DNA of 57,562 nt from Terfezia claveryi (taxonomy: Eukaryota; Ascomycota; Pezizomycetes; Pezizales; Pezizaceae). The notes beneath the pieces are model-generated. The model did no database searches, was not told where the DNA came from, and was given only the letters and a program-made list of their open reading frames with translations. Numbering within the stretch: the stretch's first letter is position 1; the number at the start of each line of letters is the position of its first letter. The DNA is taken from contig WHUX01000288.1 in the NCBI GenBank assembly GCA_015179025.1, positions 1-57,562 on the forward strand, given 5' to 3'. Positions 9,574 through 21,008 of this stretch are shown piece by piece. The position numbers were made by a program, and so were the translations under genes.

Positions 9574-10930
9574 ACATCTTGCTCATCAGCGTCATCATCA
9601 CTTTCATCCTCTGCTAAGATTCTCTGTAAACTCTTCCGTATACAAAACCGAAAATAGTAGTCCGCCAGCAGAGTCTCTAGGCCGCCTCCTCGATCTGTCA
9701 CTGAATTTCTGGACGGACTCAAAATCCCACTCCGTATTCGCCATACCGGGCCTTGTTGAGTCCATTCCATAGTCCCTATTGAATATACTAGAGTCCCTGA
9801 AAGTCGATACAGACTGGGGCGAACCGGGGAACGAGAGAAGGCCACGGCCAGAACTGCTTCCCGTATGACTAGATAACTGCGACCAGCGTTGAAACCTTGC
9901 CGAAGCAGGAGTTATAGGCGTCGAGTCAATGTCAGGAGTAGTCATGCCCCTCCTGCTCGGGTCAAGTGTTAATCTGGTTCGACCTCTACGCTTCACCCTC
10001 CTAGGAACAACCTTCTCCTTGTGCACATGGTGATGGAAATGTAGCTCTGGGGGCCGGCGGAACTACTGCTAACCTTCCAGTATCTGCAGGCACCTCCCTG
10101 CTCAAGGGTATCGGTGTCATTTCTCCTTCTATGTACTCTGCCTAAATCCATCAACTGTTCTCTCAGCGCACCCACCTCCTCCTGACTTGTCAATAACATA
10201 TCCCTAAGCTCCGAAAGTGCACTTTGTAAATGATTATTTTCTGCCAGAATATCCCTCATGACTGCGACATTACCCTCCTCTCCACTAACGCCAACGGGAA
10301 CGCTCCAGTCTTCCGGTATCCGATCTGTCGCTTTTCAAGGCGGTCCATTAGTAGGCCTGGGTACGAGACGTCTCCAGACAAGCTTGCAAGACGGGGCCTG
10401 GTCTCGAGACTTTTGGATATCGAGCACCCAACATCCTACAACAAACTCGCTATACTATCACAGATATCTGCATGTCGCAGTCAATGAAAAATTTTCACAG
10501 ACACTCGAGACTTTCTCGACACTTTTACCGAACTGTCTCCTATCCGTTAGGTTCTGAGCCCGTGCGATGTTCTATCTTTCCACCTCGACAGTTAGGCCTA
10601 CAATAATTCTTTCAGCCTGCTTCACAGCTGCCCTTTCGTCCTCCTTCGTTCTTGTGATGGTCTTATTCATCTCTGTCTGCTCACCCTCCATGGCTTGGAG
10701 ATCTAAGGAGTATTGTAAATCTTAAAAAAAAAAAAAGAGGGTTATAGCTGTGCTCGGTCCGTAGCAACACGTGCCAACTCCTCCTGCCATCATCCCTGGG
10801 TTAGTAAGGACTTCTCATGTCAGGCTTTCCCTAACGATGCTGCAGTTTGGACGTCCTTCTCTAGCTCCATTAGGAGAGCGGAGCTTTCGTGGAAAAAAGC
10901 CCAGCAGTCCTGCTCGCAACAACGTTTGCC
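9574..10930 (-). pseudogene. Decayed coiled-coil protein gene of unknown identity
   Basis: On the minus strand one frame carries heptad-rich segments: LLMELEKDVQTAASLGKA (about 10865), WQEELARVATDRAQL (about 10775), then, after an A/T run at 10722-10737, MEGEQTEMNKTITRTKEDE (10691 on) and finally LAENNHLQSALSELRDMLL (about 10250). In-frame stops interrupt it near 10588, 10460 and 10330. Beyond about 10040 the likely coding sequence moves to another frame, a Ser/Thr/Pro/Arg-rich tail with TPDIDSTPITPASARFQRW (about 9930). The protein resembles cytoskeletal or spindle coiled-coil proteins only in character; I do not recognise the family. Stops plus the frame change argue for a pseudogene, though part of the damage could be undetected introns. 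Confidence 0.5.
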
Positions 10931-11288
10931 CTTTCACGGGAGACTGGCTATACTCGCGGGTCTGAAGGCATGGTTTGCCTGGCAGAGAAGCGTCGAAACT
11001 AGAATGTCGAGGGAGCTCTATGAACCCAATGGGGAGGACATTGTACTCCGCGCGCACAAAGATACGGGCGGCGTAGCTTCCTTTTTGTCCACAGCCAGGA
11101 ACAGCCCCCCTCAAAGCTGGTTTAGTTTTATTACTACGTTGCATTATGATTTGGGTTGGACCAGAAACTCGTACCGTGGCTTCATTACGACCTGCACATG
11201 CTGTTCGCACACCATTTACACCCACACACCTTTTTGGATGGCACCCTCAACAGCGTTGACGTGCCCACTATTCTGGACAGACTATACC
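10931..11288. other. No supported gene
   Basis: Open frames on both strands overlap each other without recognisable domains. It separates the coiled-coil relict from the TIR element. Confidence 0.35.
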
Positions 11289-11290
11289 TA

Positions 11291-11773
11291 CAGTGAACTC
11301 TCGATATAAGAATATCGTCCGGCGGAGGGGTAATATTCTTATATCAAAAGTCAGGGTAACTACTACAGGTATACATCAAAAAAGAGAATTAACGTGAGGT
11401 AGAGGAAGAACTAGGTACAGGAGAACCAGGAACCGCCCCCGGATGACGTGAAGAAGGCAGTATGCATGTGCATAGTAATATATCTCCTTGCGTTCTTCTT
11501 CCGTCCAACCTTGACTTTTCAATGCACCACTAGCAGGCATATCGAATTAGTTCGGGGGTTCGGAGGTGGTATTGTAGGTGTAGCAATATTGTGTCGCGGT
11601 CGCGGTATTGTGTGTCGCGGTATCGTGTGTCGCAGATTGTGTTTGGCGGCGTTGTATTTGTCCTATTCCAGCTAGGCTGTTTATACATTACCCAATCAGG
11701 TACTCTTGCTATAAGAATACCTTAGTAAACAACCTTGGGAAAATAAGAATATTCTTATATCGAGAATTCACTG
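11291..11773. mobile_element. 483-bp pogo-like deletion derivative with TIRs and TA duplication
   Basis: The left end CAGTGAACTCTCGATATAAG and the right end, read as reverse complement CAGTGAATTCTCGATATAAG, differ at one base and continue into GAATAT. TA flanks both ends (11289-11290, 11774-11775). The terminal sequence resembles fungal pogo/Fot elements. The interior is too short for a transposase but includes a GTGTGTCGCGGTAT-type short repeat at about 11595-11640. Classification as a non-autonomous pogo element is inference from ends and target site. Confidence 0.75.
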
Positions 11774-13759
11774 TATTCTACTGACGGGATCAGCTCGCAC
11801 AAAAGGCTGGAACGTTGGAATCACGTACTCTGAATCTATGCCCTGGATGGTATTTCGCCAGCACGAGGCATCCAGTACTTAAGCAGCCCAGGGCCAACCG
11901 AGCAGGAAGCCACCGTATCATCTGGTTGGTCTAGTGCCTCCGCGAATCATCTGAGTAATGAGTATAAAAAGATTAAAAAAAAATGAATAAATAAGTCTGC
12001 GTCTTAGTTTGTTTGATTATATCTGTTGAGCTATGCATTTACTTTTTGCTACTCTCCTCCGCGGCTGCAATGCCCTTTGCATGGCAAAAAGCTGGGTTGC
12101 GCGAGCTCCTGCGGCGAATTAGAGGGCACATCACAAACCCCGACCTTGTCTTGGTGGTATGATGCACTCCAGGGTTCCGTCATCAGATCGTGCTGCTAGC
12201 GGGTTCAGGAGAAAATCGCTCCCCCGTATATTCATCGAAGCAATCACGGGTTGTTAATACCAGCTTGTGTATCTTCCATATCCGGAATTTCCTATTCTGG
12301 ATGGATTACTTCCATTAATTGGGTTGACCGGCAGAAATGTCGTCTTGAGCAATATGGAATCTAGGAGGCCTCCGGTAGATCATTCTGAAAGGCGAAGCCA
12401 TCAAAATGTTCGTAGTATAAACAGCGCAAAAAGGCGTTCACCGTGTGTCCCCATTGCTTTCAGAGAACGGTAGAAGCGGGACAACAGGGCGGAGAGAAAT
12501 CAAAGGCATACAACTGTTCATCACTCCACTCGTTGGACTATGTATTTTTTGAGGGGGGGTATGAAAAACGTGCCGCGAGTAAGCTTGCGGCGAATTATAT
12601 TTTATACATGAGGGGGTTATCTAATACGCTGAGTTAGAGTCATCCTGCATTGTCACTGTCACGATGTTATCTAATCTCCGTAAGGACTTCCAACAGTGGT
12701 TACACATGCACATCGTGGGTAAGCGAATCAATCTCGATCCTGTCAAGATGCAGAGCTCGATATCTTACACGGTTCCTATAGCGTGCCGCCGTGTTTCGTG
12801 TAACCCAGTTTATATGCATGGATTACACACCCTGTGTTAACAAAAGCTTACGGTAGTCGGTAACAAAACAAAAAGGTTTTAGCCCATCACAAGAGACGGG
12901 CGACCAATGAACCTTGTAGATTCCAGATGTTCTCGGCTCCACCTGCTTGGACAAAGTATAGAAAGATCCCTAAAATACAGGTGATATTTTATCCCCCAAC
13001 AAGGAGCCTACCTAGAGACGAAACAATTACAAACATATCTGGACTTGAATCGAGCTGCACTTTCACATTTATAAACCACCTATACAAGGCCCATTAGATC
13101 CTACTGTATCGACTGAACCAGGTTTGCTACGGCCAGCTGCGAACAGACCGTGAGCACGAGCCTCCATCGCACGAACATCACCAAAGTCCGCCTAGTTACA
13201 ACCATACCAGGTCTATGGAAGGAGATCTGGCTTGAAATCCTAGAAAATCAAACTGCGCCTCTGGTAATTTCTTGCTATATTCACTTAGTAGGAAGTCTGT
13301 TCGCAGCCAAAATCTGAGACTCAGTACACTAGCAAATACCTTCAGTCGATATGGTACCCGTCATTTATGCAATGTTACTTTGAGATGTTTTTTGTGGTCC
13401 TTATCATTTATAATTCAAACAATGGAATATATTATAATAGTGGGCTAATTTTGCTCTGTTTGAACATTTACAGCAAGGTTCAGTGCATCCACATGGACCA
13501 TGTAGACCCTTTGTGCTTCGGATCTTTGGACGCAGTTTCAAAGGATTCACCCCGCAATATCGATTCCTGTAGCCTCCTGAGCCGTATATAGTCGAAAACA
13601 GCTATATAACTCCACAAGGGAGCTGGCCTAACTCCATATCGTACGAAGTAGTATCCCTCTCACAGCCTAGGCCAATATCCGGATCCACGGTTTGCATCCT
13701 CAACAGCTTGGCCACTTGGACGCTTAAGCTGACTTTTTGAGAACTATCCTGAGGCCTGA
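11774..13759. other. Long intergenic region upstream of GH16; no supported gene
   Basis: No open frame shows recognisable domains. GAGTAATGAGTAT followed by A-rich sequence at 11953-11984 resembles the end of the dispersed LINE tail but lacks the hairpin, so it is only a candidate. The rest is unremarkable intergenic sequence, possibly containing distal regulatory DNA for the glucanase gene. Confidence 0.35.
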
Positions 13760-13784
13760 TATATAAGTGGGCTTTGAGGCCTCA
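13751..13784 (+). promoter_or_regulatory. Candidate core promoter of the GH16 gene
   Basis: TATATAA at 13760-13766 lies 98 bp before the start codon. It is flanked by GAGGCCT (13751-13757) and the palindrome GAGGCCTC (about 13776-13783), which might be a regulator site. Positioning fits a fungal core promoter, but no transcript data support it. Confidence 0.4.
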
Positions 13785-13864
13785 ATGGCTGGTTCGCATC
13801 TGCCTTATTAGTCTACACTTACTGAGCACCTAGATCCGACTGAAAAACACATAGACGTGTTTCA

Positions 13865-14960
13865 ATGGCAGCAATGTTCTCTTTTGCTACTCTCCTCACC
13901 CTCATCATCAACACCCTGTTGGTGATGAGCCCTGTAACAGCTGCCTACACCCAAGTGGCTGCGGACTACACTCCGGCAAACTTCTTCGATGGATTCGACT
14001 TTTTCACCGGCAGTGATCCTACAAACGGCTTCGTTCAGTATGTGCCTAATGCCTATGACTTTTTTTTTTAGAAATTGGACTGATCAGAAGTGTGAAATAT
14101 AGTTACATTGATCGTAACAGCGCTCAGAGCCAAGGAATCATCCGTAATGACAGGGACAGTGTCTACATCGGTGTCGACTATTGGAGTTATACCTCTACTG
14201 GTCGTCAAAGTGTGCGCCTGGAAAGTAAGCAAAGATTCATGAGGGGTTTATTTGTCTTGGAGATGCAACACATGCCCGGTAGTATCTGTGGTACCTGGCC
14301 AGCCTTGTACGTAGATCTCAAGCCAGATCCATTCATCCCAAGCACTTACTAACCTTTTGCGTATATAGCTGGACTCTCGGCGATAATTGGCCCAACAATG
14401 GAGAAATCGACATCATTGAGGGTGTTCACAAGAATGTGCAGAACCACATGTCCCTTCACACCAAGGCTGGATGTGCTATCAACGGGCAGCCTGAGGGTTC
14501 AGCGGGGAGAATGCTAAGCTCAAACTGCGATACTTATGCCCCCAACCAAGCTAGTAACCAGGGATGTTCCATTGTCGACAACCGCGATAACTCCTATGGT
14601 GATGGTTTCAACAACAATAGCGGTGGTGGTGTCTATGCCATGGAATGGACCGAGGTTGCCATCAAGGTTTGGTTCTGGCCTCGCAGCCAGGCCCCAGCCG
14701 ATGTCTGGGGCAACCCTGAGCCTGTCAACTGGGGCGCGCCAGCTGGTCAATTCTCGGGCGACTGTACCATCAATAATTTCTTCAAGGACCACAGAATAAT
14801 CTTTGACATCACTTTCTGTGGTGATTGGGCCGGTAACGTTTGGAACGATGCTGGCTGTAATAATTTGGCATCAACATGCATCGACCATGTTTCCGGTCAG
14901 CCAGCTGCCTTTGCGAATACCTACTGGAGGATTAAAAGCTTAAAGGTCTGGAGCAGTTAA
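13865..14960 (+). CDS. Secreted GH16 family endo-1,3(4)-beta-glucanase, three exons
   Basis: Predicted join 13865-14037, 14103-14306, 14369-14960, giving 969 nt and 322 residues. Intron 1 (65 bp) starts GTATGT and ends ATATAG with a CTGAT branch-like motif; intron 2 (62 bp) starts GTACGT and ends TATATAG with CTAAC. Splicing restores GFVHYIDRNSAQ and GTWPAFWTLGDNW, both typical of the family. An N-terminal signal peptide (about residues 1-26) precedes the GH16 domain. The catalytic signature GEIDIIEGVH places the nucleophile at Glu138, helper Asp140 and acid/base Glu143. The fungal subfamily with this layout hydrolyses mixed-linked or beta-1,3 glucans and may act on the fungus's own wall or on plant material; the exact substrate is inferred. 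Reading through intron 1 without splicing would stop at 14071. Confidence 0.92.
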
Positions 14961-16765
14961 AAATGCGACATGCGGGATTGAGGTGTAGGACTGGTTACTC
15001 CTGCGGGCTTGGGAGTTCAGTCTACAAGCATGAGGTTACTGTGAACTGGTTTCTTGAATTTTAATAATTTCCCATGGACGTGGTTAGATGTATACCAGGA
15101 CCTTTTTTTATATATTTTTCTGGCGCAAATCAAAATGGTGGACCTGGTGGTTCTGGTTTTGGTTACATGGTCGTTATGAATTTGGGATTTAGTCATATTC
15201 TTTGCATACACAAACAGGACATAAACAGAGAAAATAAATATTTGATCTCGCCATGATATTTCTCTTGAACATTCCCGTCCGAATTTGATACATATTCTAA
15301 ACCATTGAATTCGGTCATGTCAACACGACCACACAGATCATATTTGTCAATACTTCCAGCTTGACTAGCAAATCTGTGACGGAGAAGAGTCCACACATCT
15401 CTACTTAAACTTTGTGCCTGATAATCTGGTTGTACATGCACAAACAAAGGGCAACATGCAGCATAATGCGGTCTTTGGTGGCATTCATCTGTTTCGTTAT
15501 CTCATATTGTGGTTTGCATCTAATTGATTAAGACCTTGCCACTTACACCACTAGCTGGATGGATACATGCCTACAATTACCTAAGCTACTTGTGCACAAG
15601 TACAGTACTTAATTAGGTAGGTTACTTGTAGAGGTTTCCTTGATGGCATTATGGATAATTACAGTACATTTTCAATCTCCGACGTTCACATAACAATGAG
15701 CACGGGCATGTCTCGTGAGATCCAGCACTATATACAGTAACTCGAGTCTCTACGGTACTTAGTGATGCAACGACATTGCCAACTAAACGAGGAGGAAAGC
15801 TTAACGCGACATTTTCCTCGACTTATAAATAATTATGTTCAACGGGTATTCCAACTACCAACTTGTTCCAGCCCAGTCACCCACCTATGTGAGCTAAAGA
15901 TATTTGCTTCTCTATATGTGGGTGTCATGCGGGACTGTGTTCCAGTCAATTTCCATGATAGTTGCAGATTGACCAAACAATATCAATCTAGGTTGGAAGT
16001 GATGCACCAACATAATATTATATTATGTTTAGTCTCGTTCAATTTTAGCCGTCGTGCGATATGAAACGCTATAGCGTAGTTCTAGGGATGAAGTTTTCCT
16101 ATGCCTTCAGACTCCTACAATTTGCTCGAGTACACTATAGAGCTAGTTTAGATATAGGTTGAAATTAAAGGCGGGCATACAGCGTGGCTATAGAAATATA
16201 AAGACTCCGGATGATCATTTGGCAGAAAGCCGCAGAGCTATCTATACTTTGTTGGCCGCCAGATAAACTACTTGGCATCCGAGAAAGTGATTTTATGCTA
16301 TTATTTGGAAGCGCGGAACGACGGTGAGAATGTGTTTGAGGTCTAATATTTGCGTTCGCTTGCTTGATGATCTGGGCCATATACAAAAGATGGCTAACAG
16401 ACGGAATGGGTTTAACGTACGATCTAGCTCTTGAGAGCTGCTATTTCCTGGCTTGCGAACAAATTGTCTACCACATAAGTATGACCCTGACCCTAGACAT
16501 AATATTACGCAACCATACCAAAATATCCGTAGATCAGATTTGGACGCTCGCGGGATATCGCTAGCTACGTTTGAGAGATATCGCTGGTTACACCCTTTTT
16601 AGCTGTGGTTCGCTCAATTCACCGTTTTCAACCTTCTAGGTAGCTGTTTTCGACATTTTCTCTTGCATGTGTTGCTGCTTCCTTGGCTGTTTTCAGAGGT
16701 TATCTCTATAACGTTGCATGTATTGCACGTGATATCCATATACTTTGCACTGTAGTATAAAGTAC
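14961..16765. other. Intergenic after GH16; no supported gene
   Basis: A minus-strand open frame at 15193-15447 (84 residues) has no recognisable family and may be chance. The rest shows no coding or repeat structure until a fragment matching a pogo interior appears at about 16766. Confidence 0.35.
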
Positions 16766-16808
16766 TACTATACCTAACTGCGTAAAGCGCGATTATCGTC
16801 TAATGCAC
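16766..16808 (+). repeat. Orphan copy of pogo subterminal sequence
   Basis: TACCTAACTGCGTAAAGCGC and the following bases match the reverse complement of 19712-19748, which is just inside the right TIR of the neighbouring pogo element. Here the block lies outside that element's left end, indicating a remnant of a second family member. Confidence 0.55.
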
Positions 16809-17021
16809 GGTGCAAGGATACCGCTTTGAGATACAACCGGACAGGAACAAAAGCATCGTATTATGGTGCCGGCAGTCTAGAAGGTAAAAGTCTTGGCAAA
16901 ATGGGACATTCGTTCTGAGCCTTACTAAGCATGGTTTTATTTTTTTTTATTTTTTTTATGACACTGTGACGCGGAATAGCCAACCCTTGTAACACGAAAT
17001 AGATTACCAACCACAACAATA

Positions 17022-17309
17022 ATGCCTCTGGTCAGCAAAAAAAGAAAAGCGTGTTTTGCTTCCACCGCTAAAGCTTGCGAAGCTCGTAAAGCTTAAAGAA
17101 GAGTACCTGACGATGATAGTGATATAGAACTTAGTGAAGAGGAGGACTCGGAGGTTGATGGGAGTTCTGAGGTAACTATATGGCGATTTTATCAAAAGTA
17201 CCAACAGACGATGCAAGCATATCATGAAGGTTGCCAATATGGTACTATAGAGTTTAAAGATCATGTATACAAAAGCCACCGTAGAACTCATGTATTAAAT
17301 GAAGACTAG
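17022..17309 (+). pseudogene. Small acidic/basic ORF of unknown function inside the pogo interval
   Basis: ATG at 17022 opens a 95-codon frame broken by one TAA near 17103 and ending at TAG 17307-17309. It has a basic N terminus (SKKRKACFASTAKA), an acidic centre (DDDSDIELSEEEDSE) and an aromatic C-terminal part (IWRFYQKYQQTMQAYHEGCQ). It looks like the first exon of a transposon-associated fungal protein, but I cannot assign a family. It lies opposite the transposase strand. Confidence 0.4.
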
Positions 17310-17909
17310 GTCTTGATTGAGACTAGTCTGGCCCCACACCATACCTATTTTAGTAATTTTGGTCACTCTTGGCATGGGACATTTGTTGGCTCTCACATAG
17401 AAAACAGTCTTTTCTTTTTACCTATCTACTCACTCAGTTTTTTTTATATTTTTTTTTTACAATGTAATTATTGTTCTCCATAGGCAAATCTATCGATTTT
17501 ACATTAAAAATATTCGAGATCTGTTATGGTGGTGTTGTTAATAGTTTCTTGGCACACCCCCTTAAAATGGTACCGTTTTGACTGCTGGCACCATATTTGG
17601 ATCGAAGGAAAAAAACAGGTACAACGGTAGCATTAGACAAAACAATATCGGAGAACTCAAATTCCGTATTCCCAATACTCCAAAACTGATTCTTTATGCG
17701 CTACAACTCTTCAGCTGGAATAACCACTATCCTACCCCCCCCTTAACTCTGACCCCTACCACGGCCTCGACCTCGACCCCGACCAGCTTGATTCTGTAGT
17801 ATAGGCTCGCTATAGGTACGTTCTGTAAATTCCAAATAAGTATTGGAGAATCCACTAGGTAAAGATGTAGAATACATACCACAAAGGCTCAAAAAAGACA
17901 TCGCTATTT

Positions 17910-19634
17910 CTAACCTCCGTAAATCTGCCCCCTCGGCATCATATTTTGCTTGTTTTGAGGTTTTGATCGAGCTATTTTGGCCCCACCGCGTTCTCGAGTA
18001 GCCTTAGTACTCCCTCTTGACCTTTTAGATGCTTCAGCACGCTCTAGAGCCTCTTTTGCCTTTTGTTCTTTAGCCAACTTCTGTGTCTCCCGCTATGTAG
18101 CCTTCTTAGCTGCTAGGGCTGCAGTAGCTGCAATACGAGCTTTCTCTTCCTCAATATATGCTCAATCAAGTGTACGAGGACCTTGTAGCTGCTTTGTTGA
18201 ACGAGGTTTTATTCGCTTATTTGAACGAAGCTCTTTGACCCCTAAAGAGTTAGGATCAACAACTCGGTACTGAACAATCTTGCTTTCCATATATCCAAGA
18301 GATTTTTGAAGCTTCTCCCGAGAATAAGGAGTCATATTATAGCTGAGAGCTTCTGCTCGAAGGTGGTCTATCTTAAATGGAGTAGAAGGACTAGGCTGGG
18401 TTTCCTCGGTAATTTTTTTTTGATGTTGATACACTACTTTTTCCAGACAATATGGCCATATTCCTGAAGCCTCAAATCCACTTAAAATATTAGTCTTAGT
18501 TAATACTTGTTCACAAGCAATACAAAAACAGTCCCAGAACTCTTGCTTTCCAAATGGTTGCCCAGGATGCTCATATATGAAGTCTTGAAGTGCAGTTCGA
18601 TATGCTCGTCCTAAAGGTCCAAAACAGGCTATATCAAGTGGTTACATTAGGTGTGTAGAGTGTGGTGGGAGACAATAAGGAACAATTCGATAGTCGAGCA
18701 CATATTCAACAACTGGCCAAGCAACGTGCGAGCTATGCCCATCCACAATAAGCATTCGCCAAGGGGGGGGTGTATTAGGTGAGTCGGAAGACCTATTCAG
18801 AGTTGTATATTTATCGAAGTGCTTCATAATATAGTCCAACCCTAGATCATCGTCCATATAGCCACTGGGTGATCGGCTAAATATTGCAGGCCTTGAATCG
18901 GTACCATAAAATCTAATGCAATGCACTTTATTTGCCCATACAACAAATGGTAGAATCACGTAACCAGTCGCATTGATGGTTTCTAGCACTGAACAGAACT
19001 TACAATTGCCATCTGTTCTGGCTATTTTAGATTGTGTATTTGCTCGAACTATGGCTTTTTGGCGGCTAACTGCTAGACCTATAATAATGCCCTTCTCATT
19101 GCAATTCCATAAATTCTCGGGGATGATCTTGTACTGTCGCATAAGGGTTCTCAAGGTGTGATACCACCTCTGCTGTTCATCGATTGTTGCAGTTACCTTT
19201 CCTTGTGCCTTTTCTAGATACTGACAATATTTAAGCTTGATACTAGGATGTCGCGAGAGGAAGCAGCGCCCCCAGTGGATGCCTGAGATGACTTGAGAGC
19301 TTCGAGCCCGTAGGATAGCAACAGCCATTGACAGAAGCATCAACATAGTAACTGGGAAAAAGAAGTCACTCATCCTTCTATACCAGTCAACCATTGCTTC
19401 CTCCTCACCAGTGCTAAGTAGTTGTTGCGTTTGGCGAGCTTTAGTTCTCGGTTGGGTGATGCCCCTGCATCTCCTCCGCAGGGTACTAGCATTTATCCCA
19501 TAAGCCTTTGCTATCTTTGCCTTTGATTTACTAGGATGCTTCCGTGCATAGTCCACGGCTCGTGCTAGCTGCTTGTCATGGAGCTGAAGCTCGAGCTGCA
19601 GCTGCTTGATCTTTTGGGACGTCTTTGGTGGCAT
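17910..19634 (-). pseudogene. Pogo-like (DDE_1) transposase, RIP-damaged
   Basis: One frame of 575 codons from ATG 19634 to TAG 17910-17912. Order: N-terminal helix-turn-helix with AKIAKAYGINASTLRRR (about residue 40-56), CENP-B-like second DNA-binding part, then the DDE core with NLWNCNEKGIIIG (first Asp position now Asn), MLIVDGHSSHV and YCLPPHSTHLM followed by the PLDIACFGPLGRAY block. In-frame stops interrupt it at about 18644 (Q of LQPLD, CAA to TAA), about 18163 and about 18094. The C-terminal tail is Lys/Arg/Ala-rich. NEKG in place of the usual DEKG is another inactivating change. Confidence 0.8.
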
Positions 19635-19827
19635 CGTTGCGGCTTACAAGTCAATAATGCTGTTGCAACGTTGCGGGGGAGATATTTGAGCGGAGGCCTG
19701 AGACATCGTACATTAGACAATAATTGCGCTTTACGCAGTTAGGTATAGTAAGACTCAGGACGAATGTCCGATTTTGCCAAGAATGGTACCGTCTAGACTA
19801 CCAGCACCATAGCTAGGCCAAAAACTA

Positions 19828-20251
19828 TAGTCTGGTTATGCATAAGCAGTCATTTAATTGGCGGTCGCAAAATAGGATATTCACACCTAGAATGGTTAAG
19901 ATCGCCCAACTTACCATTCCAAAAAAATCGTTCAAAATTAGGTTTGAATACCCCTATTGTAGACATCATAGCGATGTTGTGAATTTCTGTTCAGCAAGAA
20001 GGAAAATAACTGTACATTCATACAGTATATACATTTGACGACCCAGCACAGCTTAAATTTAGAAGCCAGACTTCAAACATGGACTCCGAAATTTTTGTCT
20101 GCAGCACTGCATGTCTTCCCTGTTTTTTTTTTTTTTTTTTTTTTTAAAACTCATTACTCCTATGCGGTCCATGTCTTGCCTGTTGGTATCATGGAACTAG
20201 CGAAACTCTAGTCTGGTTGCGAAACTCGATCAAAAAATGATAACCAGACTA
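19828..20251. repeat. Possible 424-bp MITE-like element
   Basis: TAGTCTGGTTAT at 19828-19839 and its exact reverse complement at 20240-20251 bracket AT-rich non-coding sequence. A third copy TAGTCTGGTT at 20209 forms a local stem with the right end. The short LINE tail at 20125-20169 is inside. No target duplication was verified. Confidence 0.4.
20110..20184 (-). mobile_element. 45-bp LINE tail with 15-bp TSD
   Basis: CATGTCTTCCCTGTT (20110-20124) and CATGTCTTGCCTGTT (20170-20184) differ at one position. Between them is a T run followed by AAAACTCATTACTCC and TATGCGGTC, which on the minus strand is GACCGCATAGGAGTAATGAG plus poly(A), the 3' end of the dispersed LINE family. Truncation stops even before the hairpin's 5' arm. 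Confidence 0.75.
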
Positions 20252-20477
20252 AAAATGGTATGGTAGAGAGAATACCAAGATAGTACTAGCTTACTGACAA
20301 AAAGGGTAGCTGGGGGATACTGGAAAAGGTATGGGCCAAAAAAGGACTACCTGATTTCTCAAAAAGGCAACCATCCAATGATACCGAAAGAAGAAGTCAA
20401 AAATTCTAAATACGACCCACTCATCAGCCGCCCCTTCATCAAAGCTCCAGCAGCTGCTTAACCCCGGCTCCAGCACT

Positions 20478-21008
20478 ATGGAAACCACGCTGATTTGTTG
20501 GGTCCATGGGGACCCAAGTTCCTTTGCCATCGACATAGACCGGAATAAAACCATCGCACACCTCAAAAATGCTATTTTGACTGCAAACCCCAACTGCTTC
20601 AACGGCTTTGATGCCCCCCAGCTCCAGCTTTGCTTGCTAACATCCCCGACACCAAAAAAGCGAGGAATGAGTTCGTTTTTAAGGATGACGATGAGCTTCC
20701 GGGATCAGATAATACAGGACATCATAAACGACCACTTTAAGGGCAGCCTCACTCGCAAAACAATCCACATTGTAATACAGCGTCCACTACCATAAAAGAA
20801 GGATGCAGAACTAGCGATTTTGCAGGAGGACCATCGGTTTGATTTGATTGTTGAACCGAAATGGATTTTTTCAATTTCTTGGACTGTCAACATAAATACA
20901 GCAACGCTCAATGAGCTGAAGGAGAAAATTTCCAAGGAATACTACCCACATCTTGACAGTACAAGCCAGGAACAGCCCGAAGTGAACCGGGTGACGCTGC
21001 GGGCATAG
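20478..21008 (+). pseudogene. Crinkler (CRN) ubiquitin-like header, decayed
   Basis: The frame starts at ATG 20478 with LICWVHGDPSSFAIDID, DKTIAHLK-like spacing (NKTIAHLKNAI) and FDAPQLQL, all hallmarks of the CRN N-terminal ubiquitin-fold header. From about 20632 to 20710 the recognisable header sequence (KDDDELP) is in the next frame, after which the first frame resumes with the strand ending IHIVIQRP. Two single-base indels therefore compensate. A TAA at 20793-20795 follows, and the same frame continues with ISWTVNINTATLNELKEKI, the conserved block after the header in many CRNs, ending at 21006-21008. No effector domain follows. CRNs are modular effectors or inter-organism conflict proteins; this copy is broken. 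Confidence 0.7.

Larger units (their letters stand above)
16864..19809 (-). mobile_element. Pogo-like DNA transposon (2.9 kb)
   Basis: The left end TGGTGCCGGCAGTCTAGA and the right end, reverse complement TGGTGCTGGTAGTCTAGA, extend as similar inverted repeats for about 65 bp through CTTGGCAAAAT-GGACATTCG. TA flanks both ends (16862-16863 and 19810-19811). The minus-strand transposase at 17910-19634 lies within. A further terminus-like block (CTGCTGGCACCA then TA) ends at 17593, so a second, shorter element may be nested or the left part rearranged. Confidence 0.7.

Noticed and set aside
10815..11225. Minus-strand 136-codon open frame
   Set aside because: Overlaps the coiled-coil relict in another frame and a plus-strand frame; composition not protein-like.
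13865..14071. Short 68-residue protein ending at TAG 14069-14071
   Set aside because: It is the first GH16 exon read into intron 1; the spliced model restores the full conserved domain.
15193..15447. 84-residue minus-strand frame as a gene
   Set aside because: Some protein-like stretches, but no recognised family, no neighbouring exons and no promoter; left as unsupported.
16864..17593. A 730-bp MITE defined by TGGTGCC ends with TA on both sides
   Set aside because: The left end matches the end at 19809 over about 65 bp but the one at 17593 only over about 20 bp, so the longer pairing is preferred; a nested MITE is not excluded.
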